Below are positions 30,753 to 39,532 of a stretch of 64,000 nucleotides of DNA, piece after piece. The translations under genes and the position numbers were made by a program. Under the pieces are notes generated by a model, which made no database searches, was not told the DNA's origin, and saw nothing but the letters and a program-made list of their open reading frames with translations. The first letter of the stretch is position 1. Every line of letters starts with the position of its first letter. Origin of the DNA: Pandoraea sp. PE-S2T-3 (GTDB taxonomy: Bacteria; Pseudomonadota; Gammaproteobacteria; Burkholderiales; Burkholderiaceae); contig NZ_NGUQ01000016.1 of NCBI RefSeq assembly GCF_002179965.1, positions 45,355 through 109,354 of the forward strand, in the 5' to 3' direction.

Positions 30753-33434
30753 TCACCACGTCCATCGCAGACCAAGCGTGGCAGACACCGACTGCTGTCG
30801 CGTTGCGTCAAGCTGGGTCAAGTAGGCGAGCGTGGCATACACGCTCGCTGCTTTGTTGAAGCGGCCGGCGACGCCGATGCCGAACTGGGCGGCTGTGCTG
30901 TTGGAGTTGCTCACCACCGGTGTGTTGCCTCCAAACAGAACGCGACCATCGTTACCGAAGCTGTGGATGAGATTGAAGAGCAGGTAAGGGCGGAGCAGCC
31001 CGCGCGCGCCGTCGTAGTTAGCTTCCAGTCTCGCGCCAATACGCGCCATCAGGCTGTTGACGTTGTTGAACGCTACGGTGGAAATTCCATCGTTGAAATC
31101 GTCAATGCTCTGTCTTTGCCAGATGATCTGCGCCTGTGGCTCGAGCGCTAACGTCTCCGATAGGTGAATCGGCCACCCCGTCTCCAGCGACGCGGCCAAG
31201 CCCTTGCCGTTGACGTTCCGGTTGAGGCCGCTCAATGGCTTTGCCTGATATTGCATCGACGATGCCAAGAAGATAGCGTCCGTGTAAGCACCACCGGGCA
31301 TGACGTGAGTCCAGTAGAGACCAGCGCTGTACATGTCCAGCCCGAGAGATCCGGCGTGCGTATCAGGCATACCGAGTGCGAGACCCTGAACATCACCCGA
31401 AGCACGTGTCCACCCGCCGAGAATCCCCACATGGTCGCCGTGGCCCGAATCGCTGCGACTCGCAAAGACGTCGTGCCCGATCTGAATGCCGCCAATGTTG
31501 CCGTCAAACTGAGGGGTGACATCGCCTTTCGTACGCAATTGCTCAGTCTGCCCCCACACGCGAGCCCAGCCATCGGTCAGCCAGCCACGCTCATCAAGCA
31601 ATCCCTGCTGGCCCTGCCGTTCGTGGAATGTGGCCAATTGGGCGAAGCCTGCGGTTCTGCCTAGCTCCGGCATCATCGAGTAGACGGGCACCTCGATCCG
31701 ATAGATGGGGAGCGGGTCGTCGCCGGGCTGGAGCGTCGCGGTTGGCGGTGTTCCGATACCTGGCGTGGGCGTCAGGATTTCGACTTCCGGCTCTCCGGTG
31801 ACCGGATCTGTGACGGTCACCTCAACGGGGGCAGCAACCGTCGAGCGGAGATACCAACTGTTCGTGCTGTCGGCCGTCGTGCCACCCTTATACAAGTAAT
31901 AGGTGTAGGCGCCGGCACTCACCGAGGAGCCGAGCGCGAAGGCTGACGCAGTCGATGTCGCGCCGCTGACGGCCTGCACCACCGGAATTCCGTTGCCCGT
32001 GGTCAGGTTGCCGAGCCCGCTAAGATTATTGACGGCAACCGATGTGTTGCCGTTGATCGTGCCGCCGCTCACAGTGAGAGGGGCGACACGCGAACTGTCG
32101 TTGCCAAGTACAGAGTCAACTTTCAGGGTGCCGTTCTGCCCGGTGTAGTTGCCGACAATAGTCACCGTGCCATTGCCACTGCCGTCCCCTGGGTGAACGG
32201 TGCCCTGGTTTGTGACGTTGCCCGTGAGCGTCCCAGTGCCAATAAGGGTTGCGCCAGAGGCCACCGTCGTCGTCGCGCCGCCGAGCGTGCCGGTGAGGTT
32301 GAACGTGCCGGTCTGCAACTGGGCGTTGTTGAAGTTGCCGCTGCCACTCCATGTCCAGTTGTCGCCTTGAGCGAGCAGGGTGCCGAAGTTCACGAACGCG
32401 TTGCTAGCGGTGCCGGTGCCCTGAAGAATCAATGTACTGACTGCGCTCGACCCACCGTCCGCAGTGCCAATGATCTGAGAGCCCGTCTGTAAGGTGAGGG
32501 TGTTGGACCGAGCCGCCGGGTTCATCGCAATTGCCGTTCCGGCGTTGCTTTGAATCAGCCCGGCATTGGTGATAGAGATCGTTCCGTTGACGGTGCGCAC
32601 GCCAAATCCCTGTTGGCTGATGATCTGTCCGCCAGCTTGGTTAACGATCGTTCCGGTGAATCCCCCCCCTGTATTTGACACTACGGCATCGCTGTTAATG
32701 CCTCGGGCTTCGACGTAACCGCTGTTTGTGAAGGTGATGTTGTTGCCCTGCATGTACACCGTAAACGATCGGCCCGATGCGGTGCCTCCGGTCGTAAGCA
32801 GCGTCCCGGTATTGGTGATGGTGCTCTGTCCCCCAGTGGCGCTAATCGCGCGGCTGCTAGACCCAGTGGCCGTAATCGTTCCGGTGTTTACAAACGTCGT
32901 GAACTGTCCGAGAGCCGTCGCTAGGCCCCACGAAGCGGTCATGCCATACGAGTTGGGGCCCGATAGCGAAATCGTCCCGTTATTCGTGATCGAACCGTTG
33001 TTTCCATTCAAGGCCATGCCGTCGTTGTTTGCACCGCTTGTGGTGATGGTCCCCGAAGAGGTATTGATCAGTGCGTTGCGGTCGTTCTGGCCAAGGAGCG
33101 CCGCGCCGCGGCCGGTTGATGACGAACCGGAGAGGCTGACCGTACCCGAATTGGAAATCGTGCTGGAGGTGTCGACGGAGATGATCGCTAAGCCGGGTGT
33201 GCCGCGAACGAGAGAGACTGTGCTCCCGGGGGTGACGTTGACAGTAACGTTGGTGCCGCCGCTTTGCGCAAGGACCGCGCCGCCAGATCCTGTGCAGGTG
33301 ACGGTGGTGTTGCTTGCCGGATTCAGGTTGTCACAAGCAGCTTGCGCGTGGCTAACGGCACACAGGGAGAGGGCGACAAAGATTGGCTTTAGGGGAACAG
33401 GGCAAGTCCGGCTCACATGCGTTGCGGCATTCAT
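30753..33434 (-). CDS. Type Va autotransporter (classical)
   Basis: An 893-residue autotransporter. A signal peptide (PLKPIFVALSLCAVSHAQA) is followed by a passenger of about 580 residues made of short beta-helix repeats of the TISNSGTVSLSG / SITNNGTISLSGPN kind, rich in Gly, Ser, Thr and Asn and with almost no Cys after the first pair. A linker (PVTGEPEVEILTPTPGIGTPP) precedes a C-terminal beta barrel of about 270 residues (GWARVWGQTEQLRTKGD, GGIQIGHDVFA, LGLRWTW ending in Trp). The barrel inserts in the outer membrane and exposes the passenger, probably an adhesin. It lies inside the element, next to the attachment site, so it is cargo that could change host surface properties. Confidence 0.92.
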   Translation of the reverse strand: MNAATHVSRTCPVPLKPIFVALSLCAVSHAQAACDNLNPASNTTVTCTGSGGAVLAQSGGTNVTVNVTPGSTVSLVRGTPGLAIISVDTSSTISNSGTVSLSGSSSTGRGAALLGQNDRNALINTSSGTITTSGANNDGMALNGNNGSITNNGTISLSGPNSYGMTASWGLATALGQFTTFVNTGTITATGSSSRAISATGGQSTITNTGTLLTTGGTASGRSFTVYMQGNNITFTNSGYVEARGINSDAVVSNTGGGFTGTIVNQAGGQIISQQGFGVRTVNGTISITNAGLIQSNAGTAIAMNPAARSNTLTLQTGSQIIGTADGGSSAVSTLILQGTGTASNAFVNFGTLLAQGDNWTWSGSGNFNNAQLQTGTFNLTGTLGGATTTVASGATLIGTGTLTGNVTNQGTVHPGDGSGNGTVTIVGNYTGQNGTLKVDSVLGNDSSRVAPLTVSGGTINGNTSVAVNNLSGLGNLTTGNGIPVVQAVSGATSTASAFALGSSVSAGAYTYYLYKGGTTADSTNSWYLRSTVAAPVEVTVTDPVTGEPEVEILTPTPGIGTPPTATLQPGDDPLPIYRIEVPVYSMMPELGRTAGFAQLATFHERQGQQGLLDERGWLTDGWARVWGQTEQLRTKGDVTPQFDGNIGGIQIGHDVFASRSDSGHGDHVGILGGWTRASGDVQGLALGMPDTHAGSLGLDMYSAGLYWTHVMPGGAYTDAIFLASSMQYQAKPLSGLNRNVNGKGLAASLETGWPIHLSETLALEPQAQIIWQRQSIDDFNDGISTVAFNNVNSLMARIGARLEANYDGARGLLRPYLLFNLIHSFGNDGRVLFGGNTPVVSNSNSTAAQFGIGVAGRFNKAASVYATLAYLTQLDATRQQSVSATLGLRWTW

Positions 33435-33800
33435 TGGAGCGCTCCCAAGACGGTGTTCCCGGATATAGAAGAAATCCCGTGGATAGACCTTAAGCGGTTA
33501 GCGCTTCAATATCAAATGCTGTTGTGCCGGCGAAACGAATGTCTCGAAGATCTAGCAATCGGGTCAGATCCGCCGAGATTCTGTCGCCGGGGCCCCGCAA
33601 CGAGAGTGTGCTCAAAATCTGCGGAACCTCGCCCGAAGATCACCGCATGAGGGGAGGTGGGGAACACCGAAAATGGAGCCCGATTTTTGTCAACGACCGC
33701 CCGGAAAGCCTTGTCGCACCGTTGCCGTCGTGGTTGCTGGAATTGACAAATCGGGATGCTCAACTATATGAAAATAAAGGAAAAATTAGGGTTTGGTGAT
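33435..33800. other. Gap upstream of the autotransporter, to the attachment site
   Basis: A 366-base stretch that must hold the autotransporter promoter (read leftwards). No clear -35/-10 pair was identified. A 91-codon plus-strand frame at 33524-33799 is antisense-like and lacks a ribosome site. The sequence becomes AT-rich over the last 30 bases before the tRNA fragment, as is common at phage arms. Confidence 0.4.
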
Positions 33801-33848
33801 TGGATTGTGATTCCAGTCGTCGTGGGTTCGAGTCCCATCGGTCACCCC
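33801..33848 (+). other. attR: 3' fragment of tRNA-His
   Basis: TGGATTGTGATTCCAG gives the anticodon stem-loop with anticodon GTG (33807-33809), followed by the T-arm GTGGGTTCGAGTCCCAT and the acceptor end with CCCCA. The 5' half of a tRNA is missing: the upstream bases are AT-rich phage-arm sequence. This is the expected right attachment site after integration of an element into the 3' half of tRNA-His; the complete tRNA should be at the left junction outside the window. Confidence 0.85.
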
Positions 33849-34121
33849 AAAATCCCCTTGTAGTTCATCGTTTTAGATCCCTGCTATTACCCCCATCCGG
33901 GGAATCCATCCGATAGTTTTGTCGTTGTCGTCGCATTCGAATATTTGTTTCGAAGCGCGAAATACTTCGCAGAACTCGACGTCGTACTTGATCCAGATCT
34001 AATTCCCTGCTCGCACACCGCTCTCGACGACCGCGACGCGACGCATAATGAATTCGTCATGTTTTCATGACCCTGTCTTCCCGGGATAGTCATGGTGCCC
34101 CGTGCGTTCCGGTTTTCTCAG

Positions 34122-34147
34122 CCCGCCTCTCTCAGGCGGGTTTTTTT
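34122..34147 (+). terminator. Terminator downstream of the tRNA-His site
   Basis: CCCGCCT (34122-34128), loop CTCTC, AGGCGGG (34134-34140), then seven T. It is the first chromosomal signal after the element, probably the terminator of the ancestral tRNA-His transcript. The remainder of 33849-34253 has no supported gene. Confidence 0.85.
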
Positions 34148-34253
34148 ATGCTGCCAGTTTTGATAGGGAAAAAATACGAACGCAATCCGAAAGTGATAGC
34201 ATTTTTTGTCAGAATTTGACGATTGAGCAGTATCCGCGAATGGGAGAAGTGCG

Positions 34254-34511
34254 ATGGGCGCGACGTTGCACGGCGGCATTGGACTTGTCGATGATGACCG
34301 GTCGGTGCGCTTTTACCTCAATGTGGACGGCAGGGTCTGGACCTGCCTGATCGAGCGCGCCGCACTGAATCAGCTCGCGGGTAGTGACGCGGCCGGGGAG
34401 GCGCTCTTCGATCAATTCGTCGAGCACGAAGATGCCATCGTCGCGCTGGCCGTTGCCGAAATTTCCGGCGGCGCTCAATCCGAACCCGTCATCCTGCGCG
34501 CCACTGGCTGA
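34254..34511 (+). CDS. Small protein, DUF1488-like
   Basis: An 85-residue protein with FYLNVDGRVWTCLIERAALNQLAG followed by ALFDQFVEHEDAIVALAVAEI. A beta pair ending in a Cys, an (E/R)xAL helix and a C-terminal helix with F..(H/N)...I...A are the layout of DUF1488-type proteins (pfam07369), of unknown function. GGGAGAAG lies just before the ATG. It is the first chromosomal gene after the element. A second small gene follows on the same strand after 62 bases. Confidence 0.6.
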   Translation: MGATLHGGIGLVDDDRSVRFYLNVDGRVWTCLIERAALNQLAGSDAAGEALFDQFVEHEDAIVALAVAEISGGAQSEPVILRATG

Positions 34512-34573
34512 TCGGCACGCATCCCGCCACGACGTCACACGACGTCATTCGACGTCAAGCACCGGAGTCCGTC

Positions 34574-34822
34574 ATGAGCTATGCCTCCCACGAGCAGATG
34601 TACGAATATCGCGCCGGCTATGCCATTCGCGTCAAGGCGTTTCAGAACGAGTACGCCGGTCCTTGGGACTATCTGGTGCAAGTCTCACGGCACGGGAAGC
34701 CGGAGGGGCCGGAAGTGCGCTCGCCCGATGGCCATCGGGACAATCGTGTCGACGCTGAAATGGCCGGTCGCAAAGCCGGGGAGCGCATCGTCGACGAGTT
34801 GCTCGGCGACGGTGACGACTGA
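34574..34822 (+). CDS. Small hypothetical protein
   Basis: An 82-residue protein: EQMYEYRAGYAIRVKAFQNEYAGPWDYLVQVSRHGKPEGPEV and a C-terminal helix with DAEMAGRKAGERIVDELLG. It has a small beta sheet plus a helix and no membrane segment. Family not recognised. It lies convergent with the NUDIX/metallo-hydrolase gene, 20 bases away, and in line with the DUF1488-like gene. Confidence 0.55.
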   Translation: MSYASHEQMYEYRAGYAIRVKAFQNEYAGPWDYLVQVSRHGKPEGPEVRSPDGHRDNRVDAEMAGRKAGERIVDELLGDGDD

Positions 34823-34842
34823 GCCGAAATTGCCGGGCGTTT

Positions 34843-36585
34843 TCAGGCGTCGGTAGCCGCCCAAAGCCCCTCGTCTTGACGCACCGCGAGGCAGTCTTCC
34901 GCGAGTTTCTCCAGATGCGCGCGCAGCGAACGCCGCGCCACGGCATGGCGCACGGCCGGCACATCGTCGTACACGATCGGGGTCAGCGCCTCGATCGTCG
35001 CCGGTCCGTGCTTGCGAAGCGCGTCGAGCACGCGTGCTTCGCGCTGAAGCCGATGGGCGACCAGCCGCGCAATGCGCCGTGCCGGTTGATCCATGACGAA
35101 GCCATGCCCCGGTGCCAGCCACGCGGGCGCGAGCGCCGCCAGCTTTTCCAGCGACCGCAGATACGTCGCCATATGCCCGTCAGGCGGATTGATGACAACC
35201 GTCGAGCCCTGCATGACGTGATCGCCGGTGAAAACGAGCTTTGCCTCGTCGAGCGCATAGCAGAGATGGTTGGCCGCGTGTCCCGGGGTATGAATGGCAC
35301 GCAGCGTGCGCCCATCGGGTAACACCACCGCATCGCCGTCCGCCAGCATGACGTCCGGCACAAACGTCAGATCCTGACCTTCCTCATGCTGCGCAGGCAT
35401 CCCGTATGTCGTTGCCCCCGTGCGCGCCGCGAGCGTACGGGCAGCCGGCGAATGATCGCGATGGGTATGCGTGACGAAAATCTGCCGGATGTCACCCGGC
35501 GCCGCCCGCAAAATCGCGTCGATATGCGACGGATCGTCAGGACCCGGATCGATGACGGCCCACGTGTTGGCTGCGCCGCCTCCGATGAGGTACGTGTTCG
35601 TGCCGGGGCCCGTCATCATCCCCGGATTCGGGGCGCTCACCCGCAGGACGCCGGGCATGAGCCCGATCACGCGTCCCGGCACGATGTCGTAGCTGCCCGT
35701 GCCTTGTTCCTGCGGATCGGTCAGCGACAACTCGGCCCACGCGGGTTCGTCGGGTGTCACGGGCCAGCGGCCCCGCTTGCCTTCGGCCAGCCGCGGCTGA
35801 ATGCGCGGCACCTCGGTCAGCGCCTGCGCCGCGGCGACGGCGGTGTCGACATCGCCCATGCCGTCGAGCCATTGCAGAAGCTTGCGCGTCGGCGGCAACA
35901 AGCGCAGTTGCTCGGCGTGGGCAAACGCATAGGCGGGGCGCATCCAGCGGTGCGCTGCCGTCTCCACTTGATCGACTTCGGCCTGTTGCCCGTCCGGCAA
36001 CACCGCGAGAAAGAAGCGGGTGTCGAAACGCTTCGGTAACGCAAGCGGCGTCACCCAGTGGCTCAGATAATGCAACCGGGCCGGTGCCAGTCGTATGTCG
36101 AACGTTCGGCAGAGGGACGTCAGATCGATTGCCGCGTCATGAAGCGCTTCGCGATGCGCGCGAATGGCCGTCAAGCGGGCGCTGTCGATCGGTGCGCCGG
36201 CACGGTTATTCGCACTGTCGTCAGCGACCGCGTCGTCCGCGAGGCTTCCGACATCACCGCTCACAACATCCGCAAACAAAACACCGGTCTCTTCAAAGCA
36301 TTCGCGAATCGCGGCGATGTAGTAGTCGAGTCCACCTTCGGGCAGATGCAGGCGATCACTCGCCGCCGCATCGTCGAGCCCGTAGCACGCGGCATGCGCG
36401 TGCCGGTCGGCAGCATCCACGACCCCGCCGGGGAAAACATAGGCGTCGGAACTGAAATCGTTGGCGCGCACGGCACGGCGCAGCAGCAGGACTTCCATGC
36501 CACTCGGTCGCGCGCGCAGCACGACGAGACTCGCTGCTTGACGCAGGGACGGGGCAGACGGGCGCGAATCGGTGATGACGGACAT
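34843..36585 (-). CDS. NUDIX hydrolase / metallo-beta-lactamase-fold fusion
   Basis: A 580-residue two-domain hydrolase. The ATG at 36585 (MSVITDSRP) was chosen because upstream codons lack conservation-like features. The N-terminal NUDIX domain has PGGVVDAADRH and, after an insert, the box REcFEETGVLF (here AAIRECFEETGVLFAD). The C-terminal half (about residues 315-560) is metallo-beta-lactamase fold, with the metal motif THTHRDHS, TPGHAANH and FTGDHVMQG, and ends in a winged-helix-like tail (LDALRKHGPATIEALTPIVYDD) typical of LACTB2-like proteins. Many Burkholderiales encode this fusion. Probable substrates are a nucleotide or CoA derivative plus a thioester or RNA; unknown. Confidence 0.88.
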   Translation of the reverse strand: MSVITDSRPSAPSLRQAASLVVLRARPSGMEVLLLRRAVRANDFSSDAYVFPGGVVDAADRHAHAACYGLDDAAASDRLHLPEGGLDYYIAAIRECFEETGVLFADVVSGDVGSLADDAVADDSANNRAGAPIDSARLTAIRAHREALHDAAIDLTSLCRTFDIRLAPARLHYLSHWVTPLALPKRFDTRFFLAVLPDGQQAEVDQVETAAHRWMRPAYAFAHAEQLRLLPPTRKLLQWLDGMGDVDTAVAAAQALTEVPRIQPRLAEGKRGRWPVTPDEPAWAELSLTDPQEQGTGSYDIVPGRVIGLMPGVLRVSAPNPGMMTGPGTNTYLIGGGAANTWAVIDPGPDDPSHIDAILRAAPGDIRQIFVTHTHRDHSPAARTLAARTGATTYGMPAQHEEGQDLTFVPDVMLADGDAVVLPDGRTLRAIHTPGHAANHLCYALDEAKLVFTGDHVMQGSTVVINPPDGHMATYLRSLEKLAALAPAWLAPGHGFVMDQPARRIARLVAHRLQREARVLDALRKHGPATIEALTPIVYDDVPAVRHAVARRSLRAHLEKLAEDCLAVRQDEGLWAATDA

Positions 36586-36735
36586 GGCGCTGCCGGCGCA
36601 TAGGCCAAGCGGAGTCGCGAAGCCCCTAGTGTGCCATCGGAAGCGTCGACGCACCTGACCCGGTGCGTCTCGTTTGTCTGACTTCGTGGGCAATCCGTGA
36701 CTATTCGACAACCATTCGACAGCCGCTGCGCAACG

Positions 36736-37782
36736 TCACGCCGCGTCGTTCGCAGCGTGCGTGGACACCGTTGCCGGTGCGGATGACGCCGCGCTCGCTG
36801 CGCCGTGTGCACGCGCCGCGACTGCTTGCAGCCACTGCATCGTGGTCTCGGGTTGTGTGACGGGGAGCATGTGCCCGCCATCGATCAACGTCAGTCGCGC
36901 CGCCGCGTAGCCGCGCGGCAAGCCTTCGCCGTGCACGCGGTAGTCGAGAATCCGGTCACTGCGGCCGTACAGCACGTCGACGGGCACGCTCAGCGAGCCG
37001 TAGCGTGCGCTGATACCGGGCATATCGCGCTCGGCAGCGAGCATGTCGACCGAGGCCGCGTAGAAATTGCCCGGGCGGAAACCCAGTGCGCCGCCGCCAC
37101 GGATCAGGAAGTCTTTCGGCGCATCTTCAGGACCGAACACGTAAGTGAGTGTCGTGCGGCCGGTCATCATGCCGACCGGCACGGCCAGCGTACGGCCGAT
37201 CCAGCGGCGCCACCATGCGCTGCGTACCGCCAGCGCACGAAACGCCTTGGGCGGCTGGGACACCGGTTGCGTGAGCGGTGCGATCAACGCCAGCGCACCG
37301 ACTTGCTCGCCGTGGTTGAGGGCCAGCGTCAGTGCGACGGCACCGCCGAGCGAGTGACCGACGACGAGCGGGCGCTCAAGCCCCAGTGTCGTGATGAGTC
37401 TCGCGACGACCGCCGCCTGCGCCGCGATGTTGCCGTCGCTGTCCGGTGACCGTGTCGAGTAACCAGAGCCCGGCCGGTCGATCAGGATCACCCGATGCGT
37501 CCGTGACATCTCGGCGAGGGGCAGGTACGCGAAGTTACGTAGCTGACCACACAGGCCATGCACGAACACGACCGCCGGCCCGCTGCCGAAATCGACGTAG
37601 TGCAGACGTTCGCCATCCATGTCCAGAAACTGACCGTCCGGCGGCACAGCGGCCTCGGCGCGTTTGGCCACGCGCTGGGTGAAGCGCACGAGCACCAGCA
37701 CGATCACGGCGAAGGCGATCACGAGACAACCGAGCAAGTAGGCAATGAGCATGATGTCGGGCAGTGAGTTGAATGCGGTCAT
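36736..37782 (-). CDS. Alpha/beta hydrolase with N-terminal membrane anchor
   Basis: A 348-residue hydrolase. One membrane helix (residues 10-33) is followed by the hydrolase core: oxyanion segment HGLCG (75-79), nucleophile Ser144 in GHSLGG, Asp in YGRSDRILD, and His in DGGHMLP. This is the epoxide-hydrolase / haloperoxidase-like subfamily. It is the last gene of a SDR - flavin monooxygenase - hydrolase operon on the minus strand, regulated by a divergent TetR gene. In such clusters the monooxygenase makes an ester or lactone from a ketone and the hydrolase opens it. Substrate unknown. Confidence 0.88.
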   Translation of the reverse strand: MTAFNSLPDIMLIAYLLGCLVIAFAVIVLVLVRFTQRVAKRAEAAVPPDGQFLDMDGERLHYVDFGSGPAVVFVHGLCGQLRNFAYLPLAEMSRTHRVILIDRPGSGYSTRSPDSDGNIAAQAAVVARLITTLGLERPLVVGHSLGGAVALTLALNHGEQVGALALIAPLTQPVSQPPKAFRALAVRSAWWRRWIGRTLAVPVGMMTGRTTLTYVFGPEDAPKDFLIRGGGALGFRPGNFYAASVDMLAAERDMPGISARYGSLSVPVDVLYGRSDRILDYRVHGEGLPRGYAAARLTLIDGGHMLPVTQPETTMQWLQAVAARAHGAASAASSAPATVSTHAANDAA

Positions 37783-37869
37783 GAGGCCGTGCCGTGGAGG
37801 GGAAGTTCACGCATGTCGATGGTGTCGATGTCGAACATGCCGTCGATGGATGTCAACGATGCCGTGCGT

Positions 37870-39462
37870 CTAACGCGACGCCGCTTTCATGCCACTCGGC
37901 AAGTCAGCAACTTGCGGGGTATCGACCTCACGTGTGGCGCGTCGCTCGAAGCGCATGGCCCCGTCGTCGACGCGGCCCCAGCGCATCAGGCGCACGTCAC
38001 GGAAGTAGCTCTGATAGAACACCCACGGCTTGCGGCCCCCTTGCTTCGGCAATTCACCGGCGGCTCGCTGAATGTAGCCGGAAGTGAGCCCGATCGCCGG
38101 CAATTCGGCATGCTCGTGCGGGCGTAGCCGGGGCACGCACGTGTCGTAGCCATGCTTGTTCATGTGATTGACGAGACGGCAGACGTACTGCGCGATCAAC
38201 TCCGCTTTCAACGTCCACGACGCATTCGTGTAACCGAAAATCGATGCCAGATTGGGCACGCCGCTGTACATCATGCCCTTGTACGAGACGGTGTCGGCCA
38301 GCGCGATCGGCTCGCCGTCGACGAACAATTTCGCACCGCCCATCAGTTGCACGCGCAGTCCGGTCGCCGTCACCACAATGTCCGCATCGAGCGTTTGGCC
38401 GCTCTTGAGGGCAAGCCCTGTCGGCGTGAACGATGCGATTTCATCGGTCACGATGGCGGCACGGCCGCTGCGCAGCGCTTTGAAAATGTCGCCGCCGGGC
38501 GCGAGACAGAGCCGTTGATCCCACGGGTTGTAACGCGGCGAGAGATCGCGCGCGACATCCACGTGCCCCAGCGCCTGACGCGCCGCGCGCTTGATCAATA
38601 CGCGCCGTATCGCGTTCGGCCATCGGCGCGCGGCGTTGTAGAAGCCGAGCGTCACCAGCACGTTTTTCATGCGAACGATGCGATGGGCCAGTCCCGCAGG
38701 CAGCAGCGCACGCAACCGTTCGGCCACGCCGTCGCGTGACGGCATCGACAGGATGTAGCTGGGTGAGCGTTGCAGCATCGTGACGTGGGCGGCACTCGTT
38801 GCCATGTTCGGCAGCAGCGTCACGGCAGTGGCACCGCTGCCGATGATGACCACGCGCTTGTCGCGGTAATCGAGATTCGCCGGCCAGTGTTGTGGGTGAA
38901 CCAGTTTGCCGGTGAAGTCATCCATGCCGGGCCATGTGGGCGAGTGACCGGCGTCGTACGCGTAGTACCCGCTGCACATGAAGAGAAAGCGGCAGGTCAG
39001 TGGCTGCGTCTCTTGGCGGCCGTCGGGGTAGGTGCGCTCGATGTCGAGCGTCCAGCGCGCGATGCCCGAATCCCATCGCGCCTCACGCAACTTGTGACCG
39101 TAGCGAATCAGGCCGTCGAGTCCTTCGGCGTGCGCGGTGTCTTTGAGATAGTCGAGAATCTTGCCGCCGTCGGCGATGGCCTGATTGCTGTTCCACGGCC
39201 GGAAGCTGAAGCCGAGCGTGAACATGTCGGAGTCGGAGCGCACGCCGGGATAGCGGAACAGGTCCCACGTGCCGCCCAGCGACTGCCGGGCTTCAAGCAT
39301 CGCGAAGCGCGTGCCGGGGCAGCGCTCGCGGAGGTAGTGCGCCGCAGAGATACCCGAGATGCCTGCACCGATGACGACGACGTCGAGATCGGTGGCCACG
39401 CTGGCGATATCGGTCGGCGTGTTCGATGTGTTCGATGCGGAAGCGGTGCGGGTAGCGGTCAT
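37870..39462 (-). CDS. Flavin-containing (Baeyer-Villiger type) monooxygenase
   Basis: A 530-residue FAD/NADPH monooxygenase. The first Rossmann motif GAGISG is at residues 32-37, the Baeyer-Villiger fingerprint FTGKLVHPQHWP (FxGxxxHxxxWP) at 183-194, and the second nucleotide motif GSGATA at 208-213. The FRYPGVRSDSDMFTLGFSFRPW stretch is also standard. Start choice: ATG at 39462; another in-frame ATG at 39501 adds 13 residues. Neither has a good ribosome site. It overlaps the end region of the SDR gene only if a longer start is used. Together with SDR and hydrolase genes it resembles the Mycobacterium mymA-type cluster. Confidence 0.9.
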   Translation of the reverse strand: MTATRTASASNTSNTPTDIASVATDLDVVVIGAGISGISAAHYLRERCPGTRFAMLEARQSLGGTWDLFRYPGVRSDSDMFTLGFSFRPWNSNQAIADGGKILDYLKDTAHAEGLDGLIRYGHKLREARWDSGIARWTLDIERTYPDGRQETQPLTCRFLFMCSGYYAYDAGHSPTWPGMDDFTGKLVHPQHWPANLDYRDKRVVIIGSGATAVTLLPNMATSAAHVTMLQRSPSYILSMPSRDGVAERLRALLPAGLAHRIVRMKNVLVTLGFYNAARRWPNAIRRVLIKRAARQALGHVDVARDLSPRYNPWDQRLCLAPGGDIFKALRSGRAAIVTDEIASFTPTGLALKSGQTLDADIVVTATGLRVQLMGGAKLFVDGEPIALADTVSYKGMMYSGVPNLASIFGYTNASWTLKAELIAQYVCRLVNHMNKHGYDTCVPRLRPHEHAELPAIGLTSGYIQRAAGELPKQGGRKPWVFYQSYFRDVRLMRWGRVDDGAMRFERRATREVDTPQVADLPSGMKAASR

Positions 39463-39532
39463 GGCGGAGTCCGTCGGGTGCTGTTCTGTAGCTTCGATCA
39501 TTCGTATCGGGCGGCGTCTGCTGCCCGTGGCC

